Shown one piece after another: positions 23,891 to 33,046 of a stretch of 64,000 nt of DNA. The position numbers and the translations under genes were made by a program. The DNA lies in NCBI RefSeq assembly GCF_029309835.1, contig NZ_JARJHL010000010.1:620001-684000 (forward strand). The letters run 5' to 3'. Numbering within the stretch: the stretch's first letter is position 1; every line of letters begins with the position of its first letter. Source of the DNA: Paracoccus sp. DMF-8. GTDB taxonomy: Bacteria > Pseudomonadota > Alphaproteobacteria > Rhodobacterales > Rhodobacteraceae. The notes beneath the pieces were generated by a model. The model was not told the DNA's origin. It was given only the letters and a program-made list of their open reading frames with translations, and made no database searches.

Positions 23891-24471
23891 TGTTCATCCG
23901 CCGCCGTCCTCTGCGCCTCGAGGCCGAGCGGCTGGTGCTGCGTCTGCCCCAGCACGGGGATTACAACGCATGGACGGCGCTGCGTGTCGAAAGCCGCGCC
24001 TTCCTGACCCCGTGGGAGCCGTCCTGGGCGGTCGATCACCTGTCGCGCAAAAGCTTCACCAACCGCGTCTATTGGGCGCAGCGCGCCAGCCGCAACGGCA
24101 CGGCGCTGCCGCTGTTTCTGCTGCGCCGCGACGGTGTGCTGGTGGGGGCGATCACGCTGGACAATATCCGCCGTGGCCCGGCGCAATCGGGGACGATCGG
24201 CTACTGGATCGGCGAACCCTATGCCCGTCAGGGCTATATGCGCGAAGCGATCCAGACGCTGGTTCATCACGCCTTCGCGGTGCTGGATCTCAGCCGGATC
24301 GAGGCTGCCTGCCTGCCCGAAAACGCCGCCTCGCGCGGGGTTCTGGAAAAAAGCGGCTTCAAATACGAAGGCGTCGCGCAAAGCTATCTGCAGATCAACG
24401 GGCGCTGGCGCAACCATGTCCTGTATTCCAACCTGCGCAGTGACCGCCGGGGGCGAACCGGGGCAGGCTAG
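23890..24471 (+). CDS. GNAT-family N-acetyltransferase (RimJ-like)
   Basis: The 193-residue protein is laid out like RimJ/RimL ribosomal-protein alanine acetyltransferases: a strand with RLVLRLPQHGDYNAW, the acetyl-CoA loop IGYWIGEPYARQGYMREAI near residue 100-120, and ENAASRGVLEKSGFKYEG. It overlaps the peptidase stop by one base and completes a thrC-peptidase-acetyltransferase cluster. The substrate is not known. A GC stem follows 40 bases after its stop. Confidence 0.88.
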   Translation: MFIRRRPLRLEAERLVLRLPQHGDYNAWTALRVESRAFLTPWEPSWAVDHLSRKSFTNRVYWAQRASRNGTALPLFLLRRDGVLVGAITLDNIRRGPAQSGTIGYWIGEPYARQGYMREAIQTLVHHAFAVLDLSRIEAACLPENAASRGVLEKSGFKYEGVAQSYLQINGRWRNHVLYSNLRSDRRGRTGAG

Positions 24472-24510
24472 GGCAGGGGGGCGACAGCCATCCACATGAC
24501 AGGATCGCCG

Positions 24511-24530
24511 CAGCCCCAGACCAGGGGCTG
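24511..24530 (+). terminator. Weak hairpin after the acetyltransferase gene
   Basis: CAGCCCC and GGGGCTG form a 7-base stem around AGACCA. No T tract follows. It is the only terminator-like element between this cluster and the BCCT gene. Apart from the dyad below, I see no gene in 24472-24742. Confidence 0.35.
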
Positions 24531-24593
24531 TGACAGATTATGCCATTTTCATACCCCGTCGCGACAGTTTTGGTCGCTAAAGGCACGTTATCT

Positions 24594-24618
24594 GTCGCAA
24601 CAGGGGTACCCCTGCGAC
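24594..24618 (+). promoter_or_regulatory. Dyad-symmetric site upstream of the BCCT transporter
   Basis: GTCGCA and TGCGAC form an inverted repeat around an inner palindrome CAGGGGTACCCCTG. The element is 125 bases before the transporter start. It looks like a repressor or activator operator. Which protein binds cannot be told. Confidence 0.4.
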
Positions 24619-24742
24619 GATTTGACCGCCATTCTGACAGAAACGTGACCATCCAGATCCCAGAACCGCCCGTCCGGGTTGCCGCGAGTTGTCGCAGCAT
24701 CTGCCCGGACGCCCCGTCGCAATTCATCTTGGAAAGGGACGC

Positions 24743-26497
24743 ATGTCAGATCCTCGCTCAACCAGACCCAAAGGCATCACGCACGAAGGCCACCCCGGAG
24801 ACATCCGGCGGGAACGCGACGCGCTTGACGGGCGCTATCCTGACGACGACGCGTCGGGTGCGGAATCGCAGCGCAACCCCGAAGGCGTGACCGAACTCAT
24901 CCAGACCAGCTACGAGATCGGTCAGGACAATGTCGAAGGCCGCAAACCCATTGCCTTTGACATCCACAACCCGGTCTTTGCCATTTCGGCGGCGGCCGTC
25001 GCGGGCTTTACGCTGGTGACCATGCTGTTTCCGACCCGGCTGGAGCCGGTCTTTACCGGAATGCGGCAGGCGATCATCACGAACCTCGACTGGTTTTTTC
25101 TGCTGTCGGGCAATATCTTTCTGCTGCTGTGCATCGGCCTGATCCTGTCGCCGCTTGGGTCGATCCGCCTCGGCGGCCCCAAGGCGACGCCGGATTTCAC
25201 CCTGACCGGCTGGTTTGCGATGCTGTTTGCCGCCGGGATGGGCATTGGCCTGATGTTTTACGGGGTCAGCGAGCCGCTTGGCCATTTCGACGCGGCGCTG
25301 GCCGGGCCGGTCATGGAAAACGGCATCCGCACGGACTGGGCGCCGCTGAACGGTGCCGCGGGCGACGAGGCTGCGGCCAGACGGCTGGCGATGGCCGCGA
25401 CGATCTTTCACTGGGGGCTGCATCCCTGGTCGATCTATGCGGTGGTCGCGCTGTCGCTGGCGCTGTTTTCCTTCAACAAGGGGCTGCCCCTGACCCTGAG
25501 GGCGGTGTTCTACCCGATCTTCGGCGAACGTGTCTGGGGCTGGCCGGGCCATGTCATCGACATTCTGGCGGTGCTGGCGACGCTGTTCGGGCTGGCCACC
25601 TCGCTTGGGCTGGGGGCCGAACAGATCTCGGCGGGGATGAGTTTCCTGTTCGGTCTGCCCGCCTCGAACATGTCCAAGGTCGTGCTGATCGTGGCGATTA
25701 CCGCCGTCGCGACCACCTCGGTCCTGCTGGGGGTCGAAAAGGGCGTCAAGGTCCTGTCAGAAGTCAATATGGTGATGGCGATGCTTTTGCTGCTGTTCGT
25801 CATCATCGCCGGGCCGACCTGGGCCATCCTGTCGGGCTTTTTCCTGAACCTCGGCGCCTATGCCAAAGAGCTTCTGCCGCTGTCGAACCCGATCGGCCGC
25901 GACGATGACAACTTTCGTCAGGGCTGGACCGCGTTCTACTGGGCGTGGTGGATCAGCTGGTCGCCCTTTGTCGGCATGTTCATCGCACGGGTGTCACGCG
26001 GGCGGACGGTGCGGCAATTCCTGATCGCGGTGCTGGTCGTGCCGGTGCTGATTTCGGTGCTGTGGATGACCGCGATGGGCGGCACGGCGATCACGGCGAC
26101 GCTGTCGGGCTTTTCCGGTATCCGCGACGCCGCGCTGGAACTGCAACTGTTCCAGATGCTGTCGCAACTGCCGCTGACCGCGATCAGCAGCCTGCTGGGG
26201 ATCCTGCTTGTGGCGATCTTCTTCATCACCTCATCCGATTCCGGCTCGCTGGTGATCGACACGATTGCCGCGGGGGGCAAGGTCGACGCGCCGGTGCCGC
26301 AGCGCATCTTCTGGTGCCTGTTCGAGGGGCTGGTCGCCATCGCCCTGTTGCTGGGCGGCGGGCTGGTCGCGCTGCAGGCGATGGCCGTATCGACGGGTCT
26401 GCCCTTTACGCTGGTGCTGCTTGGCGCCTGCTGGGCGCTGGTCAAGGGTCTGATGGGCGAACGACGAGAGTGCAGGCGCAGGGCCGTCATGGCATAA
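24743..26497 (+). CDS. BCCT-family transporter (betaine/carnitine/choline type)
   Basis: The 584-residue secondary transporter for quaternary amines has about 12 membrane helices after an 85-residue hydrophilic N-terminus. The family signatures are FAAGMGIGLMFYGVSEPLGHF, FHWGLHPWSIYAVVALSLALF and the BCCT motif region FYWAWWISWSPFVGMFIARVSRGR. The likely role is uptake of glycine betaine or a related compatible solute, coupled to sodium or protons. The start is set by a GGAAAGGGA ribosome site eight bases upstream. It is the last chromosomal gene before the prophage. Confidence 0.92.
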   Translation: MSDPRSTRPKGITHEGHPGDIRRERDALDGRYPDDDASGAESQRNPEGVTELIQTSYEIGQDNVEGRKPIAFDIHNPVFAISAAAVAGFTLVTMLFPTRLEPVFTGMRQAIITNLDWFFLLSGNIFLLLCIGLILSPLGSIRLGGPKATPDFTLTGWFAMLFAAGMGIGLMFYGVSEPLGHFDAALAGPVMENGIRTDWAPLNGAAGDEAAARRLAMAATIFHWGLHPWSIYAVVALSLALFSFNKGLPLTLRAVFYPIFGERVWGWPGHVIDILAVLATLFGLATSLGLGAEQISAGMSFLFGLPASNMSKVVLIVAITAVATTSVLLGVEKGVKVLSEVNMVMAMLLLLFVIIAGPTWAILSGFFLNLGAYAKELLPLSNPIGRDDDNFRQGWTAFYWAWWISWSPFVGMFIARVSRGRTVRQFLIAVLVVPVLISVLWMTAMGGTAITATLSGFSGIRDAALELQLFQMLSQLPLTAISSLLGILLVAIFFITSSDSGSLVIDTIAAGGKVDAPVPQRIFWCLFEGLVAIALLLGGGLVALQAMAVSTGLPFTLVLLGACWALVKGLMGERRECRRRAVMA

Positions 26498-26503
26498 GGC
26501 AAC

Positions 26504-26525
26504 CGGGCGGGGATATCTCCGCCCG
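26504..26525 (+). terminator. Hairpin after the BCCT gene
   Basis: CGGGCGGGGA and TCCGCCCG form a GC-rich stem around a TATC loop six bases after the stop. It is followed by CTTCG rather than a T run, so termination strength is uncertain. Confidence 0.5.
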
Positions 26526-26635
26526 CTTCGTCTGAAGACCCATTCCAATATCCCGCCGCCCCGCCATCAACCGACCCATTGCCGACGTCGAACCGGCACA
26601 AGCGGAAGCAACATCCTGATGTCAGGGGATGGGTC

Positions 26636-26653
26636 TGGTAGGCCCGGAGGGAC
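26636..26653 (-). other. tRNA 3'-end fragment, probable prophage attachment core (left junction)
   Basis: TGGTAGGCCCGGAGGGAC read on the minus strand is a tRNA 3' end: a T-stem half, a seven-base acceptor strand CGGGCCT, a discriminator A and encoded CCA. The rest of a tRNA does not follow; the sequence diverges after 26653. A phage that integrates into the 3' end of a leftward tRNA would leave exactly such a fragment on this side and rebuild the tRNA at the far junction. The integrase gene starts its block about 110 bases away. The acceptor implies a tRNA beginning AGGCCCG. I do not name the amino acid. Confidence 0.55.
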
Positions 26654-26765
26654 GCCAATAAAGTCGTTTTCTCGTTTGTTTTCAACGGCGGGTGCCACCA
26701 ATTGGCAGAATTCACTCTGGTTGTGAATCAATCAGTTATGTTCTCTGTGCCCCCAGAAAAAGCCA

Positions 26766-27839
26766 TCACCAATCCATGGCTGAAAGCATCTGCATTGCCT
26801 GTTCGGCAAGGCGCGCCCGGTCGGCGCCCTCGGTATAAATCTCGCTGGTCTTGGCGCTGGCGTGACCGTGAACGGCCATGATGTGGTACTGGCTCGCACC
26901 GTGCAGCGCGAGAAGCTCACCAGCCGCCTTGCGGATGCCGTGAGCCGATAGACCGACAAGACCGGCTTGATCCATCCATGTCGAGAACTTGTTGCCGAAG
27001 CTGTTTTTAGACGCGAATGGTTTGCCGTCTTCCCGCAGCAGATAGGTCCGGCCGATTACTGATTGCGCGCGAACGGCTTTCAGAAGGGGCGGCAAGATAG
27101 GTATGACAACCTTTTTCGATCCGCGCTTTTCTGGCTGCCATCCAAGCCAAACAGAGCCGTTCGCGCGCTTGACCTCGTGCTGACGTCCGAGGGTCACCAC
27201 ATCGCCGATCCGGCAGGCTGTGAACATGAATAGCGTCAAGGCGAGGTGCGCCATTGAGCCAAAGGGATGGCGCTTTCGGTATGCTTCGAGGTCAGCCACT
27301 GTCCACGCCCGAGCGCCCGTTCCCTCGTTGATTTTCTTGATGCCGGTCGCAGGGTTGGCTTTGGCGAGATTCCGATCCACGGCCCAAGTAAACATTGCCC
27401 GCACCGCCTTGATGAAGTTGTCGGCCGCGCCAGGCGTCGATGCCTTCATGTCGCGCAACAGAATAAGTTGGGTTTGGGGAATACCAACGCCGTATTCCCC
27501 GACCTCTGCGCGCATCCAAGTCAGAAATACCGATCGTTGCTGGCAGGTAGACTTGTGCATCTGGCCGCTGGCGACGGCGCGCTCCATTTCAGCAATATAT
27601 AGATCCACCAACCAGCCGATTGAGCCCCGGATAACCATCTGCGCCGCGACAGGCTCTGGGTCCAGCCGGATACCCGAACGCGCTGCATGGTAATGCTCGG
27701 CGAATTTCGGATGAGATGGATCAATGGCGAGGGTGATCTTTTTGGTTTTATCGCCCTCTTTTCGGACGACATACCGCGTTTTTGCACCGCGCTTCTCGGA
27801 ATAAAGACCCGGAAAGGTCACCTTCATTTCATTACTCAC
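26766..27839 (-). CDS. int: Phage integrase, tyrosine recombinase
   Basis: This enzyme integrates and excises the prophage by site-specific recombination. The product is about 357 residues with an N-terminal arm/SAM-like part. The catalytic part carries Arg in FTACRIGDVVTL, a Lys in the beta-hairpin region, HGIRK, HGHAS and the nucleophile Tyr in TSEIYTEGA. The start is GTG at 27839, overlapping the stop of the small gene upstream by eight bases; an ATG at 27827 is the alternative. A longer frame extends to 28121 but is non-coding there. It sits beside the proposed attachment core. Confidence 0.9.
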   Translation of the reverse strand: MSNEMKVTFPGLYSEKRGAKTRYVVRKEGDKTKKITLAIDPSHPKFAEHYHAARSGIRLDPEPVAAQMVIRGSIGWLVDLYIAEMERAVASGQMHKSTCQQRSVFLTWMRAEVGEYGVGIPQTQLILLRDMKASTPGAADNFIKAVRAMFTWAVDRNLAKANPATGIKKINEGTGARAWTVADLEAYRKRHPFGSMAHLALTLFMFTACRIGDVVTLGRQHEVKRANGSVWLGWQPEKRGSKKVVIPILPPLLKAVRAQSVIGRTYLLREDGKPFASKNSFGNKFSTWMDQAGLVGLSAHGIRKAAGELLALHGASQYHIMAVHGHASAKTSEIYTEGADRARLAEQAMQMLSAMDW

Positions 27840-28023
27840 GGGGCCACTCTTTGGGTTTGAGAGTATCATACGTGACTTCGGGGGCCACATCGTTTTTAGG
27901 CCAGATCGTGACCTTGCCCGGTTCCATGACGATTTCGATGCCGGAAAGCGGGACGCCCGCCTTGGAAAGAGCGTCAAGAACTCGCGCAATGTCAGTCGTT
28001 GAAACCGATCTAGGACGCGCCAT
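27832..28023 (-). CDS. Small phage protein upstream of integrase
   Basis: The 63-residue protein begins MARPRSVSTTDIARVLDALSK, a short helical start, then a beta-rich part with VTIWPKND. Its stop overlaps the integrase start, so the two are translated together. Position suggests an excisionase or integrase accessory factor. The sequence shows no clear helix-turn-helix of known Xis families, so the role is open. Confidence 0.6.
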   Translation of the reverse strand: MARPRSVSTTDIARVLDALSKAGVPLSGIEIVMEPGKVTIWPKNDVAPEVTYDTLKPKEWPRE

Positions 28024-28078
28024 TTTATTCGCCTTTCAATGCAGTGGCGCCGGGCGGTTCGGGCCGCCCGGCCTTCGA

Positions 28079-29246
28079 TCATTCCGCCTTGGCCGCGCCT
28101 TCGCGCCAGCCGTCCAGCCACGCATCGGCCAGAACCGGCACGCCCTTCACATCGGGCGGGATGGCATCCTCGCGCGTGCCGCGTGCGCCGGCGCGTTTGC
28201 CGCGCTGGTATGCGGCGTCGATCTGGGCATCATCGGGGGCCGGGGCGTCGTCTGCGGCGCCCTGTGCCGCGTCAGGGCTGTCAGTGGCGGGTTCCCCGGT
28301 GTGAGCGTCCGGTTCGTCGTCTGCGGCTTCCTGCGGGGCGCTGGTGGCCTCTGCGGGGGTGTCGGGCTTCTTATCCTCGATCTGGGCCGCCTCTGCCTTC
28401 TTGTCGTCGGCAATCTGCTGCAGGTTCTGCGGCTTCTTGCCTGCGACCGGAGTGGCGTCCTTCTTGCCGATGGTCGGGAAATATTCCTCGACCGGCATTT
28501 CCGCTCAGACTTGATGGCCTTGAACATCGACGTCAGCGTCCCGATCCGTCGAGGTCGATTTCCTCGACACTTTCGATTTCGAGCGCCGCACAGATCAGTT
28601 CCGGCGTGACGCCGAAGGTCGCGAAGGCCTTGACCGCGCCGTCGCGCCGCTCGACCAACGTCTTGACATCGCCAGAAATGACCTGTTCCGCGGATTCATA
28701 GGCTTTGCGCCAGATCGCTTTCGGAATGCCTTTCAGGACCGCTTCGCGCATGGCGATGGATGATGCCGCGTTGCCGGTGACGACGATCATATCCTCGTTG
28801 AACATGCGGCCGTTCTTGTCGGTGATGCGGCGGCGAACCTGCGCGGTGCGTTTCAGGCCGGTTTCATAGTCGATGAAAACGCCCTCGGCGATCACCACCT
28901 TGTCGATCTTGTCCACCGCCACCACGCGGCTGGCGACATGGCAGTTGCCATACATCGACGCCACGATTTCCGCGAATCTGACAGACGGGCCCTTGATGGG
29001 CTTGCCGCCGCGGGGCAAGGCGTAGACGCATTCGCTGGCGCTTTCTTCGTCCAGCATCGTCAGGTTGACGACGTTTTGCACCACGCGCCGGACATTGCGG
29101 GGATAGGCGCGGGCGGTGACGATGGCCTGGTTCAATTCGGCCTGGGCCATCTGGACCGCGACCGTTGTGCCGCTGTCGAGGTTCAGCGCGTCGCCAACCT
29201 CGCCGGTCATCGGGTCATAGTTCTGGGACTGAACAAGGTTGTTCAT
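28079..29246 (-). CDS. Phage recombination-type protein with Rmf-like C-terminal domain (two frameshifts)
   Basis: Three frame pieces read as one protein of about 388 residues once a base is restored near 28540 and another near 28503: LDG-GTLTSMFKAIKS joins on to EMPVEEYFPTIGKK. The N-terminal 230 residues contain GPSVRFAEIVAS and GVFIDYETGLKRTAQVRRRI, a pattern seen in phage proteins adjacent to exonucleases; an annealing role is inferred from that neighbourhood, not proven. An acidic Ala/Pro-rich linker follows. The last 45 residues (AYQRGKRAGARG ... DAWLDGWREG) match ribosome modulation factor, whose pattern is QRGxxAGxxG ... WLxGWRE. Confidence 0.65.
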
Positions 29247-29608
29247 GCGGGGTTCTCCTGTGGTTCGGGGTTTTCGTCGGCGTCCTCGTCATCGAGGTCG
29301 CCGTCGTCATCTTCGGCGTAAAGATCGCCGGTCGCGGCGCGCAGGGTGGCGCAATCTTCGCAAATGAGTTCGCCGTCCTTGGTGGCAACCGCGCCGTCTT
29401 GGTCGTCACCCCAAATCGGGGAGCTGCAGTCGAGGCACCGCCCCAGAAACTCGGCGTCGATCGCGATTTCGCTCAGTTCATCGATGGCGCGCAGGGCAAC
29501 CATCGTCAGCGAATAAGGCCCGTTTATGGCTTTGATCGCGGTCCGCGTTTCCTCGATTGCATCGAAAAGCAGGGCGCGCTGTTCGCGGTGTTCATCGGTG
29601 ATGCTCAT
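29243..29608 (-). CDS. Phage protein with CxxC pair and acidic tail
   Basis: The 121-residue protein has a helical N-terminus, then two Cys pairs (CLDC and CEDC, about 25 residues apart) that could bind one zinc ion. The last 30 residues are almost all Asp, Glu, Asn and Pro. The zinc-ribbon reading is an inference. Its start overlaps the stop of the upstream gene and its end overlaps the start of the recombination-type gene, so it belongs to the leftward operon. Confidence 0.65.
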   Translation of the reverse strand: MSITDEHREQRALLFDAIEETRTAIKAINGPYSLTMVALRAIDELSEIAIDAEFLGRCLDCSSPIWGDDQDGAVATKDGELICEDCATLRAATGDLYAEDDDGDLDDEDADENPEPQENPA

Positions 29609-30677
29609 TTCACCACCTCCGCCAGCGCGGCCTCATAGGCCGAAACTCGGTATCTCAAGGCCACGATCAGATCGCGCTGCCCGTCAATCGTCAGGTGACC
29701 CTTCGGATCGAGGATGTCGCGGTGCTTCATCAGCTTGAACCGGGCGACGACTTCCTCGGGGGTGACGCCAAGATCGGCCCCGATGGTCGGGGCCTTGCGC
29801 CCGTCGAACAGGCCGGTCGCGATGTCCAGATCGTCCTGCGGCGCAAAATCGTCGTTCAGCCGCTCGAGGTGCTTGACCAGCGCGCGCTGCGCGAGGGTCA
29901 GGCTGGTCCACGATGCGGGTTCTGAGGGCTTTGGCGCTGCCGGGGCTGGCGCGGCAGAAGGTTCGACCTTGGCCGGTTCGGGCTTCGGATCGGGGGCCTT
30001 TGCCGGCGCCGCCCCGCCCGTCAGTTCCGCGATGATCTGGGCGGCATAGGGCGGCGCCTGCCGCTTATCGACCAGACCCTGCAGGACACGCAGCCTGAAT
30101 TTTGTGGCGTTGTCGGAGCGATTCACCAGCTTCGCGCATGCCAGTTGCGACAGGCCATCGCGGAACAGCCCCGTGAGGATCTTGCGATCCTCATCCTCGG
30201 TCCACGCGCTCGGATCGCTCGGGGTGGCCTGTTTCGGCGCCGGGGCGGGCGCAGGGGGCTGCGTCGGTTCCGGCTCGGGTTCGGGGTCAGGTTCCGGGGC
30301 AACCGCTTCGACCGGGGCGGGGTCAGGGATCTCCTCACCCACATCGACCGAACCGTCAGCCTCGCGCACGAAATCGTCGTCGGTGCCGTGGAACCGCTTT
30401 GCCGGCGCAAGGCCTGCCCGGCCCGACCGATCGGCGCCAGCGCGCGGTGCAGATCCTCGGCCATGGTGTCAGGATCGACCAGCACGAAATCGTTCTCGAA
30501 ATCAGGATCCGGATCAGGGAAATCGTCCGGGTCGGGGTGGAAGGGCATCGGGGCGACGATAGGCTCAGCCGCTAGCTGAGCGCCCCATTCGGCCACGTCG
30601 ATAAACCTGTTGATGTCGAAGCCAGCGCCAAGGCGATCCTTGAGGTCGCGTAGCGCGGAGATGGAAATCTGTGCCAT
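29605..30677 (-). CDS. Phage protein with repeated helix-turn-helix-like segments and Pro/Ala linkers (frameshifted)
   Basis: Two frames join near 30425: the N-terminal piece MAQISISALRDLKDRLG lies in one and READGSVDVGEEIPDP onward in another. The combined product is about 357 residues. It has two long Pro/Glu/Ala-rich linkers and two small helical domains. One, WTEDEDRKILTGLFRDGLSQLACAKLV, resembles a SANT/GcrA-like DNA-binding fold. The other, PTIGADLGVTPEEVVARFKLM, is also helix-turn-helix-like. The function is unknown; DNA binding is plausible. Its ATG overlaps the stop of the exonuclease gene. Confidence 0.55.
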
Positions 30678-31279
30678 CAGGCTTTCCCCCCTTTCGAGTA
30701 ATGGACCTTGGCCTCGGGCAGCAGCCCGTCGCGCCGCAGGTTGCGCATGACCTCGAGCGCCGCCTGTGCATCACCGACAGCATCGTGGGCCTTGGCGTTG
30801 GTGATGCCGTAATGGGCGCAGGCTTCGGCCAGATTCGGCCACTTGAACCCATACCTGCCGGGCAGTTGCAGCACGTTCGTCAGGGGCCGCATGACGCAGA
30901 TGTTCGGGGTCCGCTCGAACATGTCATCACGACCGGCGCGGCGCAGTTCCGCCCGCATCATCTTGAGGTCGAACTGCGCGTTGTAGGCTACGATCACATA
31001 GCCCGCCTCGACGCGACGGACATATTCGTCCAGCACCTCAGTAACCGGGACGCCATTTGCCTCAAGGAACTCGTCGGTCAGGCCATTGACCGCACCCGCC
31101 TTGGGGTCCATTTGCCAGCCGTCCGGGCGGATATACCGCTCGAAAACTTCGGGTTCGTCGTCGGGGTCATTGACGGCAAGACCCGCGAAGGACGCCATGC
31201 GTGGCTGGCCGGGCGAGTCGGCAGGGATCTTGAAATCGAAGATCCCGGTGGTTTCGGTGTCGATGATGAGAAAAGACAT
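30677..31279 (-). CDS. DnaQ-like 3'-5' exonuclease (DEDDh)
   Basis: The 200-residue exonuclease has motifs in order: Exo I DTETTG (Asp7, Glu9), Exo II AYNAQFDLKM, and Exo III HDAVGDAQA with the DEDDh histidine. It resembles the epsilon-subunit family and would degrade or proofread 3' DNA ends. It sits in the leftward recombination operon between a coiled-coil protein (two-base gap) and a gene it overlaps. Confidence 0.88.
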   Translation of the reverse strand: MSFLIIDTETTGIFDFKIPADSPGQPRMASFAGLAVNDPDDEPEVFERYIRPDGWQMDPKAGAVNGLTDEFLEANGVPVTEVLDEYVRRVEAGYVIVAYNAQFDLKMMRAELRRAGRDDMFERTPNICVMRPLTNVLQLPGRYGFKWPNLAEACAHYGITNAKAHDAVGDAQAALEVMRNLRRDGLLPEAKVHYSKGGKA

Positions 31280-31281
31280 GA

Positions 31282-32073
31282 TTACCCCCTGAAATTGGCC
31301 GTCGTCTTCGGGAACACCCGAACACCCGGCAGTTGCGTTCTGCCCTTGTGGGCGCGAACCATGGCGCCGACGGCCTTGCGAACATCGGCGGCGGCGATGA
31401 AGGGACCGAGGGCGCCGAGGCTGGCGTAAAGCGCATCCTCGTCATCAATCGAGAAGTCCCAGGACTGGCGGGCGCTGGCGGTCACGCCCTCGGACCGCAT
31501 CCGCGTCAGATCGGCATCGCTGGAAAGCGCGCGTTCCTCGGCGGCGTCGGCCTTGGCGTCCAGCAACTCGGCCCGCCCCTCGGCGCGCGCGGCGGCGTCG
31601 GACGTTTTCATCTGTTCGGCCTTGATCCGTTCGGCCTCGGCCTTTTCGCGCGCGGCCTTCGCCTCGGCCTCGGCTTTCGCCCGTTCCTCGGCCGCCTTCT
31701 GGCGGGCAAAGTCGTCGGCCAGCTTTTGGAGCGAGGATTCCGCCTTTCCGAGCGGTTCGAGCAGATCCTTGAAAAAGCCGTTGATGCCGCGCTGCGCCTC
31801 GAGGATCGGTCGCCCTTCGTCGGTGCGGATGCCGTCGGCTTTCTTGGCGAGGGCCCTGGCGCGGACGATCCAGCGGCCAAGTGCAAGCTGCGCATCATCG
31901 CTGGTCACGGGCTTGTAGAGCCCGCGCCCTTCCTCGATCAGCGCCTCGATTTCGGCGCGCAGATCGGCGAAGTCAGCCGCGAGAACATCGGGCAGGGGGG
32001 CTTTGTTGTGGCCGAAAATTTGGTCAACAACGCCCACCCGGGCCGCCGCAGCGGTGTCCGGTTTACTGGTCAT
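31282..32073 (-). CDS. Phage coiled-coil protein
   Basis: The 263-residue protein has a central coiled coil from about residue 110 to 190, dominated by Ala, Lys and Glu (AKAEAEAKAAREKAEAERIK and on). An N-terminal helical domain (LRAEIEALIEEGRGLYKPV) precedes it and a globular C-terminus includes ITSARQSWDF-like and DVRKAVGAMVRAHKG segments. Proteins of this build occur beside YqaJ-type exonucleases in phages. The function is not known. Confidence 0.72.
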   Translation of the reverse strand: MTSKPDTAAAARVGVVDQIFGHNKAPLPDVLAADFADLRAEIEALIEEGRGLYKPVTSDDAQLALGRWIVRARALAKKADGIRTDEGRPILEAQRGINGFFKDLLEPLGKAESSLQKLADDFARQKAAEERAKAEAEAKAAREKAEAERIKAEQMKTSDAAARAEGRAELLDAKADAAEERALSSDADLTRMRSEGVTASARQSWDFSIDDEDALYASLGALGPFIAAADVRKAVGAMVRAHKGRTQLPGVRVFPKTTANFRG

Positions 32074-32116
32074 GTTAATTTTTGATGCCTCCTTTGAGGG
32101 GGATTTCCTTGCCCGA

Positions 32117-33046
32117 TCAGTTCTCGGGCGGTGGGAGGGTCAGAACCCGGTAGGACGTGGCCGGAATCTGGGTTGCGGGGCGCCTTCGGGATTTCCAGGT
32201 GATGCGCCTGCCGCGCCCGATATGGGCAACAACCGCCGACCCCATCCTGGCCTTTATCTCGGCCTCTGCTGCGTCCTTCGCCTGCGACTCGCTGCCATTG
32301 CAGCCTGTGAGTCCGCTACCTCGGAGAGCAGGAATGGGATCCGGTTGTCCGACGACAGGTCGATCTCATCGCCCGGATCACCGATGGCATGCAGCCGGTC
32401 GATCAGGCCGCCGTCGCGGTCATAATCGAGCGGCATGTCGCCGGTTTCGACCTTGTTCCAGAAGGCCGCCACGCGATCACGGATCGCGGTGACAACCTCG
32501 GGCATCAGGTCCACCCCCAGCAGGGGGCATTCTATACCGTGACCCACCACAAGGGCGACGGCGGCCATTGCGCGCCGATCATGTGGGCCTCCAGGGTCGC
32601 TTGATGCTGGATCCAGAGCGGCGGCTCGGGGTTTCCTTCGGCATCGAGCCAGTTGCGGCGATAGGCCGACTGTTCGACGCTCTTGATCTGGACGGTCCCA
32701 AGGCCGCGCTCGGGGCACCTGACGATGGTGTCAGGCGTCGCGCCGATGCGCGCCTCAGGATCGCGCCAGTATTCGTTGGCGGCGTTGTGGGTCACATCCC
32801 ACGCCGGGTTTTGTTCGCGGATCAGCTGGACCGCGACGGGTTCGAGCAGTCGCCCGCGCTTCAAGGCTTCGGGTCGGGTCCTCTTTCAGGACACCCGATT
32901 TCAGCCCCTGTGACCTCGGCCTCGGTGAGGAAGTGGACGCCGAACAGCGCCCCGACAACCGAGGCAGTCACAACTTGCTGGCGGGCGCGCAACCATGCGC
33001 GCCGGTCCTGGGGGTGACGGTACCCGATTGCGGGGCGCATGGTCAT
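32117..33046 (-). CDS. YqaJ-family phage exonuclease (three frameshifts)
   Basis: The lambda-exonuclease-like nuclease is read in pieces across frames: RAWLRARQQVVTASVVGALFG, then LLEPVAVQLIREQNPAWDV, the catalytic-type segment IGATPDTIVRCPERGLGTVQIKSV (Asp, then Glu-x-Lys-like IKS), WIQHQATLEAHMIGA, and a C-terminal part ending LTLPPPEN. Shifts lie near 32885, 32555 and 32288; corrected, the protein is about 310 residues. It should resect double-stranded ends for the annealing protein. It starts at ATG 33046, overlapping the upstream gene by ATGA. Confidence 0.8.

Noticed and set aside
26640..26765. Complete tRNA gene near the integrase
   Set aside because: Only the 3' 18 bases fit a tRNA. 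No anticodon arm or D arm can be formed with the sequence that follows.
27840..28121. N-terminal extension of the integrase
   Set aside because: It overlaps the small upstream gene in another frame, and the GTG/ATG within the overlap gives a normal integrase length.
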